From NCBI RefSeq assembly GCF_036711975.1, contig NC_091969.1, positions 2,232,001-2,296,000 on the forward strand: a stretch of DNA of 64,000 bases, written 5' to 3'. The position numbers were made by a program, and so were the translations under genes. Positions 11,301 to 22,573 of the stretch are shown here, one piece after another. The DNA is from Onthophagus taurus (lineage: Eukaryota > Arthropoda > Insecta > Coleoptera > Scarabaeidae). Under the pieces are notes generated by a model. The model made no database searches, was not told where the DNA came from, and saw nothing but the letters and a program-made list of their open reading frames with translations. How positions within the stretch are numbered: the first letter of the stretch is position 1; each line of letters starts with the position of its first letter.

Positions 11301-14300
11301 CCAAATTGCAACTATACGACTGCGAATCTAATCCGCACCCGATTGTAATCCGCATTTGATTTTAGAGCACATAAAATTTGTAAAAAAGGTGCGGATTACA
11401 TTCGAGAAAATACGGTATGTCAGAGAGAAAAAACAGTATTTTCCTCTTATAGCGCATTGTATTGACATGTCAGTCCACAACGCCTGGCAACTACATAGGA
11501 GAAGTGATGGAACACTTGATCAGCTAAAATTTAGAAGAAGAATTGCCACCACACTGCTATTGCAGAATAAAAAACAAACGACTTCAAGAGGACATATGTC
11601 ACATAATGAAGATGTATATTCGTTTTGATCACAGGGACCACTACGTCATACCTCAAGATAAGCAGAACTATACTATATATAATACGGCTTGAATTTTGTA
11701 TTTTTCAAAATACATTTTTAATTTGTTTTACAAAATTTGTTTATTTATAGCTTAAACACTAACCTCTCAGAACATCTACTCATAAACAACCACCAAATTT
11801 GTATGGGCATATCTGGGTTAAGAGGTTTTACTGTATATCAATATTTTCTTAAAAAGTTTTAACATTATATTAAAACACCTGTATTTTTTAAATGCTTATT
11901 TTTTTTTTAACTTTTTTTTGGTTCACATAGAAGATGTTGGGAACAATTTAAAAGCATTCGCAAGTAATTCTAACCACTCTAGCGAATACTAGAATGTTTG
12001 AAACGGAACCGCTCACTCCGTAAGTTCCCCTATCTGATCACTATTTGCCGTTCGCCTATAAAAGTTTTAGAATATGTGAATACATATTTTTATAAAACAA
12101 AGCATCACTAAATAGTAGTGGGTATCAAACTTATTTTATCGCGTCTAAATGTACTTCCCCCTTAATTGAGAGCATGGGTAGAGTTAATGCATGCATAGCC
12201 ATGCGTGGAGATGCAACCTACTACTAGCTTTTTCTTGAAAAATGTTAATTTTTGTTTTTTTCAACTAAACTTTCATCGTTTCTTAGTTGATAAAAAAGCA
12301 TTATTTTACCGAAATTTCAAAATTGTAGCCTAATTCTTAATGGGTGATGTATTTCATGTGAAAGTGAGTGTATATACCTTGAAACCACTTTATTGTGATG
12401 CGAAAACACAACATTCGGATATAACCCCGCACATAGCGCTGCTTTAACAATTGGCCAACTTCTATTAAATTGTACTAAATTCCTAATGCCACTGGAAACC
12501 GGCACCAAACCAGACTGCCTTAACAAGCTAACCAAATGGCATCTCGTCGCCGAAATCATATCCATACAACTCGGACTAACGTAATATTCGCGATAAAACT
12601 TCCTTTCCGTCTTAGTTAATTTCGCTTCCTGCCATTTTTGGTACACCATTAACAGGGCCATATGATCGCTGAACGTCCCGCAAGTTAACGATTTCTTTCG
12701 TTTCAGAGCTTCGACTTTTTCGGAACCTTTCGTTGGTAAAACGAAAGGATCTTTATGGGTCAAAGTAGCAACGACGGTTAAAACGGGATCGAGACATTTA
12801 AAAATTACCGAATAGATTAGCATTTTACCCAAATGGGGTTCGATACAGAGACGAAGTAAATGAGAACCAAGAACGGTTAGGCTTTCGTTAGAATCGAGAG
12901 CTCCAAGCGAAACTAAATCGTTTATCGCATTCACTATAACGTGACTGTTTGGGGCTTCGAGGGCTTTTGAAAGAAAATCGGCTATTTTCATCCCGTGTGG
13001 GGCGAGTTGTTTGGTTTGGAGGCAAAGTTCCTTAAAATGTCAAAAAAATTAGATTAAGGAAAATCGGTTTGATTAAAAATTATAAAAAAAGGCTTACATG
13101 TAAAGGTACCGTGAGTATTTCCGGTATGGTATTTATTAAAAGCGACTCATAACGCGTCCTAGAAAATATATGATAACATTTTCCTGGAGCGCATCTTCCA
13201 GCTCTCCCGGCTCTTTGTTTTAAAGAAGCAATACTAATCCATGTAGTTTCCAAAGTAGATGTTCCATTCAACTTAAACCCCAAAAGAAAATAAATCAAGA
13301 AAAACTTATTTAATCAAAATTTTTCTCACCGAATCGTACGATTTCTGTTTAACCTTCCCAGTATCAATAACATGGGCAATATCATCAATGGTAATACTCG
13401 TTTCAGCAACATTCGTTGATAAAATCACTTTGCGTTGTTGCGATCGCTTGAAAACGTCGTGTTGCGCATTAACCATCATGCTTCCGTGTAATACGCAAAT
13501 TTTGAGAAACTTTCCAACAGGAGATGCAGATAAAGCTTCAAGTTGAAGCATGATATCTTCGTAACCCGGAAGGAATACGAGAACCCCCATATTGTTTTTA
13601 ATCTCAGTTTGATGGATATGTGTGATGATCGCAACGATTAAATCGTGGTCGATTATGTCTTCAAGAATCGTTTGATTGTACAGACTTAAAACGTCATTGT
13701 GAACTTGTCTCTTCATGTATTCGAAATATCGAATCAGGGTTACTACGCCGTTATGGCAGTTTTGTTCAGCCATATCGATTGCTGTGCAATTTTGTTGTGA
13801 TTTTAATGATACATCAGCACCTAAACAATTTTTTTTTTAATATTCTTGTATATATAATTAATAATCAGTCTTTCTCACGGAAGTGAGAGTATAAATAAAT
13901 GATATAAAAATAATTTTTTACCTAAATTTAGTAATTTTTCAACAAATTCAATATGACCATTAGCCGCAGCTGCCATCAAAAGCGTGTATCCTGCACCACT
14001 GTGCTGATGATTAACAGAAACTTCTTCGGATAAAATAAGATGTAAGACTTGAATGAAATTTTCTTCGTTAGGAATTGAAATGTAATGCAATAAAGCTTCA
14101 TCCATTTCTCTTAATACATCTTGATCGACTACTACAACTTCATTAATTTTATTACTTTCGGCTATTTCATTGTTTTGTTTGCTATTTTTTTTCTGAATCA
14201 ATTTCATCTGTTCAGACTCATAATTTAATTCAAGTAATATATTTTCGAGGAAGTAATGTTGTATGGGATATGTTCTTCCTTTGACTTCAACTTTAGCGAC

Positions 14301-15233
14301 GTTCCCAAAGTAATTCTCGAATAATTCCACGTCCAACGTAGCCGACATTAATATTAAACGCAAATTCGGGAATTGTTTTATACATTCTCGAAGACTGATC
14401 AAAACGAAATCGGTAAATTTATCTCTTTCGTGGATTTCGTCGATTATTATGTAAGATACATTCTTCAAAACGGCGAATCCGCTCATTAATGTACGCAATA
14501 AAACGCCGGTTGTACAATAAATTAGTGAAGTTGTGGGTCCTAAGCAACAATCTAATTTTATTTGGTAACCACAAGTTTCGCCAACTCGTTCCCCTCTTTC
14601 AATTGAAACCCTTTCAGCTACAGCAACGGTGGAAATTCTCCTTGGTTGCGTGCAAATAATTCTACAAGGTTTATTAAGTGAATTTGAGTATTCCAAGAGG
14701 TATTGAGGAATCTGGGTGGTTTTTCCCGAACCGGTTTCTCCGGAAATAATCGTAACGGAATTCCTTTCAATCGTTTCCAAAATAAAATTTCTCATTTCAA
14801 AAACGGGAAGATTACTTCTAAAATCAGCAAATTCATACGAACTCGGGCCATTGACAAAAGGGGGATCCCCAAAGCATAAATTACCCTCGCTTCCATTCGT
14901 AATAACAACCTGATGAAGGTCGTTAAACGTAGCAGTGGGCCCGTTACAGTTATTCATCACGAAATGCTTCAATTTACTCTTAGCGTCGTTACCAATTTTA
15001 AATTCAAATGTACCTTGATTTGAAGTTACGTTTTTAAACATTGTTAAGGTTCGATTCGGCTCTTTTCCTTTCGATTTTGATTTCAAACCCAAACGGCGGC
15101 ACTTTTCGTGGATGTATTTCCGCTCAACGTTATTCAAATTCGGTTTGAATGTAAACTCGGTGACTCCGGGATCTGCACAGAAATCTCTGAAAATTATGTC
15201 GATTCCAATGCGAAAATCCTCGGTGTGCTCGTT
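5303..15233 (-). CDS. YTHDC2: YTHDC2/Bgcn-type 3'-5' RNA helicase with YTH domain (8 exons)
   Basis: Exons in transcript order are 15233-13922, 13820-13330, 13271-13098, 13030-12378, 6713-6578, 6511-5720, 5658-5507 and 5453-5303. Every junction has GT/AG, and the exons sum to 3,861 nt, which divides evenly by three (about 1,286 residues to the stop). Domains in order: R3H (about residues 5-70, ending SKSKGKEPNR); DEAH helicase with Walker A GETGSGKTT (about 161), DEIH (about 265) and SAT; two ankyrin repeats inserted between the RecA lobes, spanning exons 1-2; motif VI QRAGRAGR; winged-helix/ratchet and OB-fold (GLWFVFDEMSK, AVTPLT); a disordered polar stretch; and a C-terminal YTH domain. 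The Trp of GIWNFAP and the Trp of INWLST align with the m6A-cage tryptophans. Human YTHDC2 pairs this helicase with m6A recognition to drive meiotic entry; fly Bgcn is the orthologue that lost the YTH domain and helicase motifs. The helicase motifs are intact here. The initiating exon is not seen: the first listed exon starts at an acceptor (CCTTGCAG) 14 bp from a transposon-like repeat. Intron 4 is 5.66 kb and full of transposons. Confidence 0.88.
6774..6890 (+). repeat. Inverted repeat at the acceptor-side edge of YTHDC2 intron 4
   Basis: About 110 bp starting CTCACTTTCATATGAAATGT match, at roughly 80% by eye, the reverse complement of 12250-12369. Shared blocks include TTTCGGTAAAATAATGC, TTATCAACTAA and AAACGATGAAAGTTT. 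The pair could be the ends of one large composite transposon or two inverted copies of one MITE. Confidence 0.65.
7030..8655 (+). pseudogene. Tc1-like transposase relic, split by an insertion
   Basis: Several frames together give a Tc1 family DDE transposase: LAGRPARRNNEREDRLLRRMATRD, then STVYRRISSFGL, then WNDIIFSDESRFCLW (second catalytic region), GVIVWG, then after a gap QDNARPHTA and PIEHVWDMMGWRLRQ, ending near NLDDLRHNLEFAWNEIPQ. Frameshifts, an in-frame stop and a 0.74-kb insertion (7551-8292) disable it. It lies inside YTHDC2 intron 4. Confidence 0.75.
7551..8292. mobile_element. Non-autonomous DNA element with MADF-like remnant, inserted in the Tc1 gene
   Basis: The insertion is bounded by perfect 17-bp inverted ends, TTTGCCCACTACACCGT (7551-7567) and its complement (8276-8292). 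The similarity continues imperfectly for another ~25 bp. It separates two halves of the Tc1 coding sequence. Inside, a frame at about 7849-7930 reads MVDEKLMKCVRKYEFLYNF, like the start of a MADF DNA-binding domain, which PIF/Harbinger and some other elements carry. I could not find a clean target duplication, so the superfamily is open. Confidence 0.6.
9100..11690 (+). pseudogene. piggyBac (PGBD-type) transposase relic, split by a pogo-like element
   Basis: The N-terminal part reads as a PGBD transposase: ALELFSLFFDDEIL, then RRRMYWEYERD, a frameshift near 9395, then FEYIMSHFHLAD and DKFAKVRPL. About 130 residues of the catalytic core are missing between CIALMKPWYHTLKL and TGTIRENSIP. The GGVDRYDQNLSLYRI block (third catalytic Asp) ends at 9914, where another element is inserted. 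The C-terminus resumes after 11417 with HCIDMSVHNAWQLHRR and LKFRRRIATTLL. No terminal repeats were found. Confidence 0.75.
9917..11415. mobile_element. pogo/Tigger-like element (decayed) with TA duplication
   Basis: Terminal inverted repeats of about 27 bp start CCGTATTTTCTCGAAT at both ends, with two mismatches in the next 11 bp, and are flanked by TA at 9915-9916 and 11416-11417. The interior is full of stops. It retains a CENP-B-like N-terminus (YTAKFKEML, then AGTIFADNESNVA) and the end of a DDE_1 domain (PGGITSILQPVYV, where the family has PGGLTxxLQPLDV). It interrupts the piggyBac relic and is therefore younger than it. Confidence 0.75.
11700..12249. other. Intron sequence, nothing recognised
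   Basis: AT-rich sequence between the piggyBac C-terminus and the donor-side inverted repeat. No coding or repeat signal is clear. Confidence 0.4.
12250..12369 (-). repeat. Inverted repeat at the donor-side edge of YTHDC2 intron 4
   Basis: Partner of 6774-6890 in opposite orientation. On the minus strand it begins CTCACTTTCACATGAAAT, only 8 nt after the GT donor at 12377. Confidence 0.65.
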
Positions 15234-16817
15234 CTGCAAGGACTGTCTGTTTATTTTATAGCCACGCACAAAATAAATCTAATAAACATAAAAGTAAAGT
15301 TATTTTTACTTAACTTGTAGAGATTACAACATATATTTTCGGATGAAATACCCTAGTTTCTTAAGTTTTCGATGCATAGCACTACCTAGATAGACTGTAT
15401 CAATAGACTGTCTGTCAAGTGATACAAAAACCTACAACGACTGAAATGTCTTTATTTACCGTCTGTCTACTGGCGTGGATCTAAATGTTAGCGGTTTTCT
15501 TTCAATGGACCCTTCAATCCGTAATTTACAACTCGACATTTAGCGAATTCGCACTAGTTTAAATGTTAATTAACATAACTGAACATCCAATTTCTATACA
15601 AAATTCTGAAGTAAATCCAATCTAACCTAATCCAGACCTAATCCAACCCGGAATTTACACCTACCACCTGCATCAAACCCAACCGGTACCCAACCCGACA
15701 ATTCGGAAATTCACACCAGTTTAAATGTTAATTAAACTAACTCAAAATCTGATTTCGAATATAGTAAGTAAAAATTAAATCATTGTCTCAAATTTAATGA
15801 AAGAATTAACAACTTGTTAATATTAATTTAATAATATTTATAACGCATATTTTCGGATATAATACAACGACTAAAAGTCTTTATTTACCATACACCTGTT
15901 CGTGTGGACGGTTTTTTTTTGTCAACAAAACCAACCTAACCTGAAATTTATAACCCAAGGTTATTTCACCCGAAAATATATTAATTTTTTCAAAATTTAT
16001 GTGTAACGGTGTTGCTTTGAAAATATATGGTTAGCATGGTTGATGAAGTCACAAAACGTGACGTCACATCAAAACTTTAAAGTGATTTTTTTACTTTTCC
16101 GCACTTTTTCTTTGTTTTGCCTTCAATTAAAAAGAATCGATTTTTATGCGACCGAGCGATTCTTGAAAAATGCCCATATTTTTATTCAAAGATAAATACG
16201 TCTAATTGATACGAATGTTAACACAGAATGAATAGTATATAAAATAAATACATATTTGTTATCTTGAAAACAAATAAAAATATATAATTTTCATAAGCAA
16301 TAGACCCTAATGATTGAATTGAATAGATTGAACTCGTTCATCAATGCCGGCAATATTGACAGTAACGTCACAATGAACAACTGAATTAAAAAATACTAAA
16401 ATGAAGTATATAAAACCCAAAACTACTCACAAATTTTCGATATAAGAAGAGAATTTTTAATAAGTTGTAAACATCTCCGCGGGGTAAACTTAACCTAAAC
16501 TTAACACAAACACTAAACATCGGTGAGGTGACTGAATTGGAAGGCCAAGCGTCTGCGGTTTATATAGGGGTAGGATTGACGATGTAATACAGGGGCGTGG
16601 CTTAGAAATTAACATTGTTCTTGGTATGCTAAAACGTACACTTTTATAGCAGCGAAAATACTAGAATAAATTGTTGAAAAACTTGAATAATGTTCGATTA
16701 AGTGTAAAATTAGGTTCTATCATTATTTTACATTGAAAGTTGTTAATTACAACTTTGATACGAGATTTTGTATTGAAGTATCGATACGGGTCGTGTTAAC
16801 AGTTTCTACATCCGCCC

Positions 16818-16859
16818 AAGGTTCGTAAAGCGCATTGTACAATACGCTTTACGGACCTT
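16818..16859. other. 42-bp near-perfect palindrome
   Basis: The sequence runs from AAGGTTCGTAAAGCG through a TTGTACAA centre to CGCTTTACGGACCTT. Only two base pairs of the 21 fail here; the block A copy 2 equivalent (57418-57459) has one fewer mismatch. It lies just before a GC-richer stretch. It could be a cruciform, a binding site for a dimeric protein, or the fused ends of a transposon. Confidence 0.7.
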
Positions 16860-17329
16860 GCATCCGCCATGCTGTCGCCAGACAAACCGGAAACCCGCCC
16901 TCAGAAACTTCGAGTTGTTCTCATAAAAGGAAATAAAACCTACCCATATTTTCTATAAACTGCAAGAAATTATCAAAGTATTAATTCTGCCTCTTAATGT
17001 AAAGAACTACACTTATTATCTTTCTATAAAATATTACTATGAAATTTTAATAGTTATATTTAATTTTAATATCTGCGATGAATAAATGTGTTTATTCAAA
17101 ATTGTAATAAATTGTTGACATTGATTTGTTGACATTTGTTGCATTGTTTATTCTTACTTTTACTTTCGTTTTAAACTAGGAGGATTGAATACAAAACTTA
17201 GATTTAGAATAAGAAATATCATTAAAAAATATCACTGGATATTTTTGGCGGTAAATTTAAATTCACGTTATTATTACATAAAACGAAATGTTCTACTTAT
17301 TATTAACATTTATTTAGCATTTCGTCTAT

Positions 17330-20215
17330 TTTAAACATACAAGTTAGGAGTGCGGGAAGTTACCCCCAATTTTTTGATTTTTAAATTTTTTATTGTTGTC
17401 CTAGATTGTTCTAGAGATGTTCTACATTGTTCCAAAGCGGCAAATTGAAAAAATAAAACTCCACGAGAAAACCGAAGAAACAGGTTTTTTGACTAGCCCC
17501 CCATTTTTGGAAAAGTGAAATTTTCTTTGTTGTTCTGGGTTGTTCTAGTTGTTCTAGTTATTGTTCTAGAAAATCAAAATTGTGGGATACAGCATTACGA
17601 AGTTATAACTAAAAATAGGTTTGGCCGCTGAAATGTCTGGTTGATTGCTGTGACCATAGCTTTTCTATCAATTCCATATTACAAATATATACCTATTATA
17701 GCTAACGCAATCTGGAACAGCTATTATTTTCACTAGAACAACTCTCTAAAGGGCACTTTACTCTTTGAAAATTAAAGTTTTTCGAAGTTTTAATAAGAAT
17801 TAAAAAACATAGAACAATCAGAAATAACTCAAACTTTGCCGATTCAAATTGTTCTAGATGTGTTTTGCGTTCAACACGAACATTAATTTTGCAAAATCAC
17901 ATATTTTTTGTTGCTCTAAATTGTTCTTGTTGTTCTAGGTACTTAAAATGTTTATTTAATCACTGCGGTTTTAGTTCTTTTGAAGTTTCATATAATAATA
18001 CTTTTAAAATACTAAAAAAATATAGAATAATCTGACCATCATAATTATCTAAAAATCACAAGTTTCACCTTTCTCTTTAAACTTATAATAGTAAAACAAA
18101 AGATGCGATTTAAAGTGTATTTATTTTGTATAAACTAATAAATTAATAAATAAACTAAACTAAGAAATAAAACAATAACTATTCGATCAGTATTACTATA
18201 TTAGTACAATAATTTATTTTAAAGTAAACTATAACTAAATAAACTAAATTATGTAAATAAACTAATATCATGGAATAATACGGTTACATCACTTTGCTCA
18301 ATTATAAACATATATGCACATTTAAGCATTTATTTCAGTAGCTTTTTCAACTTGTACGGATTCTTTTCGTAAGTCTTTAAATAATTTCCAATTGGCATTG
18401 TTGGGCACAAATGCCAGGTAGTGTCCTACATCATTCAAAGTTTGAGTACCTTCGTAACTGATGATACCTGCGGGGATATAGAATTTGTTGTGGAGTTACA
18501 AATTGCGTACGTAATCACTCAATTTTGTTTTATTGTTCTCTCCATTCGTTGTTTCTATAAACAGACCACATTTTTTGCAATTGTTGCTTAGGGTTTGCAT
18601 GTAGTTTTCTATTACTTGGTTTAGCTATACATAGCCTAATGTTGTTACGATGTCAATGTCGATTGGTAAAATTATGTTTTTATGGAAAGTAACGTTTAAA
18701 GCATTATTGCAGTTTTTAGTGCTACAATAACTAAATTCTTCTTTAAATCGTTGTGTGCAAAGAAACGTAATATTTGACACAACATTCACTATTATCAGGC
18801 CAGCAATATTCTGGTTTCCAAAATAATTTATGCCTGTTAATAGTTCAGCTCTTTTTTTATATGTTGCTTTACTAGAACCGGTTTTTAAAAATAATTTTAG
18901 GAAACTAAAGCAATATGTGCAAACATTCTCAACATGATTTCTAAATGAATAGCTAGTATCATCAGCTACGAAGGTACTCACTCTTTGAGTGATGTAGGAT
19001 ACTACACGGCATTTGTGCCCAACAATTAGTTATTATTTAATGATTTAAGAAAAAAATCCATACAGGTTGAAGAAGCAACAGAAATAAATGCACAAATGTG
19101 CATATATGTGTGTAAATGAGTTCCGTGATATTAGTCCATTTAGATGATTTAATTTATTTACTTATACTTTACTTTAGAATAATTTTTTGTACAGTTTTTG
19201 TGAAAGAATAGGTATTGTTTTGTTAGTTTATTTATTAATTTATTACTTAGTTTTACAAAATAAAATACACTTTAAATCGCATCTTATGTTTTATTATTAT
19301 AAGTTTAAATAGAAAGGTGATTTTTAGAAAATTAGATGGTCAGATTATTCCATATTTTTTAATTTTTTAAAACTATTATTATATTAACGGTTGGGTTCAC
19401 TGATTCAACAAAACCTGTCCGATATCACAACAACTAATAAAATTTAAGGTTTTTCTAGTGAAAATAACAGCTGTTCTGAATTGTTTTAATTGTTGTAAGT
19501 AGTAATTTTTAATATGAAACTTTAAAAGAACTAAAACCGCAGTGATTAAATAAACATTTTAAGTACCTAGAACAACAAGAACAATTTAGAGTAACAAAAA
19601 ATATGTGATTTTGCAAAATTAATGTCCGTGTTAAACGCAAAACACATCTAGAACAATTTGAATCGGCAAAGTTTGAATTATTTTAGATTGCTCTATGTTT
19701 TTTAATTCTTATTGTGTAATATATAACCGCTGTCACAAGAATTACTGACTGAAACTTCCAAAAATTTTAATTTTCAAAGAGTAAAGTGCCCTTTAGAGAG
19801 TTGTTCTAGTGAAAATAATAGCTGTTCCAGATTGCGTTAGCTATAATAAGTATATATTTGTTATATGGAACTGATAATAGAAAAACTATGGTCACAGCAA
19901 TCAACTAGACATTTGGGCGGCCAAACCTATTTTTAATTATAACTTCGTAATGCTGTATCCCCTAATTTTGATTTTCTAGAACAATAACTAGAACAACCCA
20001 GAACAACAAAGAAAATTTGATTTTTCCAAAGATGGGGGGCTAGTAAAAAAACCCGTTTTTTCGGTTTTCTCGCGGAGTTTTTATTTTTTCGATTTGCCGA
20101 TTTGGTACAATGTAGAACAACTCTAGAACAATCTACAACAATAAAATATTTAAAAATCAAAAAATAGGGGGCTAACTTCCCGCACTCACAAGTTAGCATG
20201 TATGGTTTAAATATA
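17330..20215. repeat. Giant imperfect palindrome (foldback core of block A)
   Basis: The left arm from about 17330 to 18480 is the inverse of about 18950 to 20215. Landmark pairs are GAGTGCGGGAAGTTA at 17350 and its complement near 20180, GATGCGATTTAAAGTG near 18110 and its complement near 19270, and the ACAAATGCCAGGTAGTGTCC region near 18410 opposite 18960-19020. Arms are rich in TTGTTCTAG. About 470 bp in the middle are unpaired and contain the open frame 18625-18981. Confidence 0.8.
18625..18981 (-). CDS. Unrecognised Cys-rich open frame in the palindrome centre
   Basis: A 118-codon frame with paired cysteines (NVCTYC, FLCTQRF, FSYCSTKNC). The same frame is open in block A copy 2 (59223-59545) with only a few substitutions, so it has survived since the duplication or the duplication is recent. 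I do not recognise a family. It might be the remnant of a transposase, or a captured host exon ending in the palindrome. The first ~20 codons lie in the inverted arm, so the true start is uncertain. Confidence 0.25.
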   Translation of the reverse strand: MSTFVADDTSYSFRNHVENVCTYCFSFLKLFLKTGSSKATYKKRAELLTGINYFGNQNIAGLIIVNVVSNITFLCTQRFKEEFSYCSTKNCNNALNVTFHKNIILPIDIDIVTTLGYV

Positions 20216-20935
20216 TTTAATATAACACACATAACTTCATAATTACTAACATTCGCCATATTGAGTGCCAACATAATTCACTAAAAAAAAACATTAACAA
20301 ATAACTGTAAAAGATTCGATTTATGCCAACGAGAATTTCAAACAAAAGGGAAGCTTTGTGGTGCGAAATTTCAAAATCTACACCGCGTATGCAGGCTGTT
20401 TCTGTAAGTGTTTGGATATTTTTAATCACAAATACTACGTGACTAAAAGTTATGACGAATCATTTAAAAATTTCTGGTCTAAACCCATAAATGGCTAAGA
20501 TATATATATGCCTTCGCAATTTTTAAACATTTTCTTAAATATTTTTGACATGGTTTGTCGTATTAAACTTATGTTCTCGTTGTCATTACATCACATTCTT
20601 TGTTCATATTTAACAAATAATAATCCTTAAATTAAAATAAATTACGTTAAGACTTACTACAACCAATGCACACCGATAAAAATCACGAACACTACTATCC
20701 GTGCTGAAAGTCAAGGCCTCTCACTTTAGACATCGATATCTTCGCAACCGCTTGATGAAAAAGATTGCGGTAAAGTTTGTTGTAATTACTAAACATTTCT
20801 ACGTACCATTGAATGTGAATTTGAATTTTCGGCTCCGCGGTTTTCTTTTTATCGCGAAGTAAATGAAAAAAGTACCCGATTTTTGAGTGTGCCGCCAACT
20901 GTCCACTTTGCGATTTTTTCACTTGAAAATATATT

Positions 20936-21117
20936 AAACTAAGATTAGAACTAAAACTAGAACTAACACTAGAAACTTTCCGGTTTTGCCGTGCGTCTTT
21001 TAATAAAAGGTTTGACGTTTCGGATGCCATGTTGCAACCTTCTTCAGAAACTCGAAGTGACTTCGAACCAGTTTCTGAAGAAGGTTCACACCGGCCGTGA
21101 AAGCCTTCGTACTTATA
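20936..21117 (+). mobile_element. Tailed-hairpin element, copy 1 (right arm shortened)
   Basis: Begins AAACTAAGATTAGAACTA, continues through CTAGAACTAACACTAG, GTGCGTCTTTTAATAAAAGG and a CTTCTTCAGAAAC/GTTTCTGAAGAAG hairpin, and ends with the family tail GAAAGCCTTCGTACTTAT. The 12-bp TGAAAATATATT flanks both sides (20924-20935 and 21118-21129), a good target-site duplication. Most of the right arm found in the 52904 copy is missing. Confidence 0.75.
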
Positions 21118-21129
21118 TGAAAATATATT

Positions 21130-22561
21130 GTATTGGTGAACGATTGAATATTGATGATATATATATCGATGAATTAAAAATTTAATTAAAAAAAAACAAA
21201 AAAAACAACTTAATAAATTATTTAATTATTAATACGAACTTAAATTTTATATCATTTGATGTTGTTAACTCGGACTGAATATCCTAAATCAAAATAAAAT
21301 TTTCAAAATTCGAATTTTTAATGAACAACAAAAAAAATTAATCAAAGACTTATCTTAATTACAAGTAAATTGTTTCTCCTTCAAACAATGGTTTCTATAT
21401 ACGCCTCCTCTATCAACTTAAATCCTCGGTGATTCCACACTCTCACGCTAGATGTCCAAATCCAAATCGATTGTTTTAATTTATTCTTCCTTTTTGTATT
21501 CTGATTATCGTCTCAGTTAGTGTTTTAAATGTTCACGAATTTTTAATAAACAATTTTATACACTTGATTAAATTAGTTTTTTTTTTAATTGCTAGTTTTT
21601 TTTTAATATTCAAACTCACATTAGGTTATTTCTTCTTCTTCTTCACTATGATCGGGGTTATGTTTTTTTTTTTAGTATATTTTCATTGTCGAACGCGTTC
21701 ACAACAAAAGGGTGCGTCTTCTTCTACGATTCAACTTTGATTGTTATTGTTATTTTTTCAAGTGTCGGTACTTCAATTTTCTATCAAATGCGTAGCGACT
21801 ATGCTACTGACAATCGTGGATTATTTCAAAAATAATATAAATTTTGGTTATACAAAGTACGTTAAAAGATAATTTATGTAAAATTTCGGAACGACATGCA
21901 ATGTCGATCAAAATAGTTCAAATATGTTTTCTTTTTTCCAGAAATAATGATTATCAGATATTATTATCGATTTGTTGGTTAATTTCTTCAATTTCAGGAA
22001 CAATATGGTTTTAAATGTCTTTATCATTATCGGTGAATTTTTAAAATAAGATTTTGGAATGGATATGGAAATTTTATTACTTTCTAGAAATATTACGGCA
22101 TAGATTATTATTGATTAAGTGAAAGATCGCATTAATAAGTCTTTGTAAGAAGTTTTATCGATAATTTCATGAGCAATATCGATTCTCAACTGACAGGTGA
22201 AAACGTAGTCATATTTTTTCATTAAAAATGAAATCAGATACTATCAGATACTCGTATCAGCCTGAATTACTACAATATCAATAAAAAAATAAATAAAAAA
22301 GGAGAGATGTAACACCACGTTTCTAACTACAGTATAAATAAGAACATATTTCAATATGTTCTTTATAATTCAATATTATTTCATAACAAACATGACCACT
22401 ATTTGGTGTAATTTATGTGAAAAATGATTCTGCTTTTGTAAGCCGTTGTGGAGTTAGTATTCATTATAAATAATATTTCCAACTCTAACAATGCCATAAA
22501 CACGTATTGATTTTTAATGTTCTATTTCATTGACAAAATCGAAAAACATAATGAAAATAAT
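21130..22561. other. AT-rich intergenic sequence
   Basis: No coding sequence recognised. It holds homopolymer runs (21570-21680) and a perfect short inverted repeat, AAGAACATATT/AATATGTTCTT, near 22340. Confidence 0.4.
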
Positions 22562-22573
22562 AAACAAAATCAT

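Larger units (their letters stand above)
6714..12377 (-). other. YTHDC2 intron 4, filled with nested DNA transposons
   Basis: The donor is CAAG|GTATAT at 12378/12377 and the acceptor is AAAAGAG at 6714. All other introns of this gene in the window are 53-101 bp. The excess is explained by a Tc1-like gene split by another element, a piggyBac relic split by a pogo-like element, and related inverted repeats at both intron edges. The splice is supported by phase, since only this acceptor gives an open join (SRVLMHS), and by homology, since the OB-fold continues across it. Confidence 0.75.
15248..20795. repeat. Block A, copy 1: 5.5-kb long repeat
   Basis: Nearly identical to 55847-61698. Both copies start TGTTTATTTTATAGCCACG and end GTAATTACTAAACATTT (TATAATTACTAAACATTT in copy 2), and flanking sequence differs on both sides. 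The left third is AT-rich and non-coding; the right half is a giant palindrome (see 17330-20215). No transposase, RT or clear terminal repeats are visible, so the class is unknown. It starts 14 bp from the acceptor of the first YTHDC2 exon listed here, so that intron's branch point must lie within the repeat. Confidence 0.85.

Noticed and set aside
20695..21030. Minus-strand 111-codon frame
   Set aside because: Crosses the end of block A, unique sequence and a hairpin element, so it cannot be one conserved gene; the part within block A is truncated in copy 2.
20936..21117. Helitron terminus
   Set aside because: The one-sided tail suggested it, but direct 11-12 bp duplications and the lack of a CTRR end argue against it.
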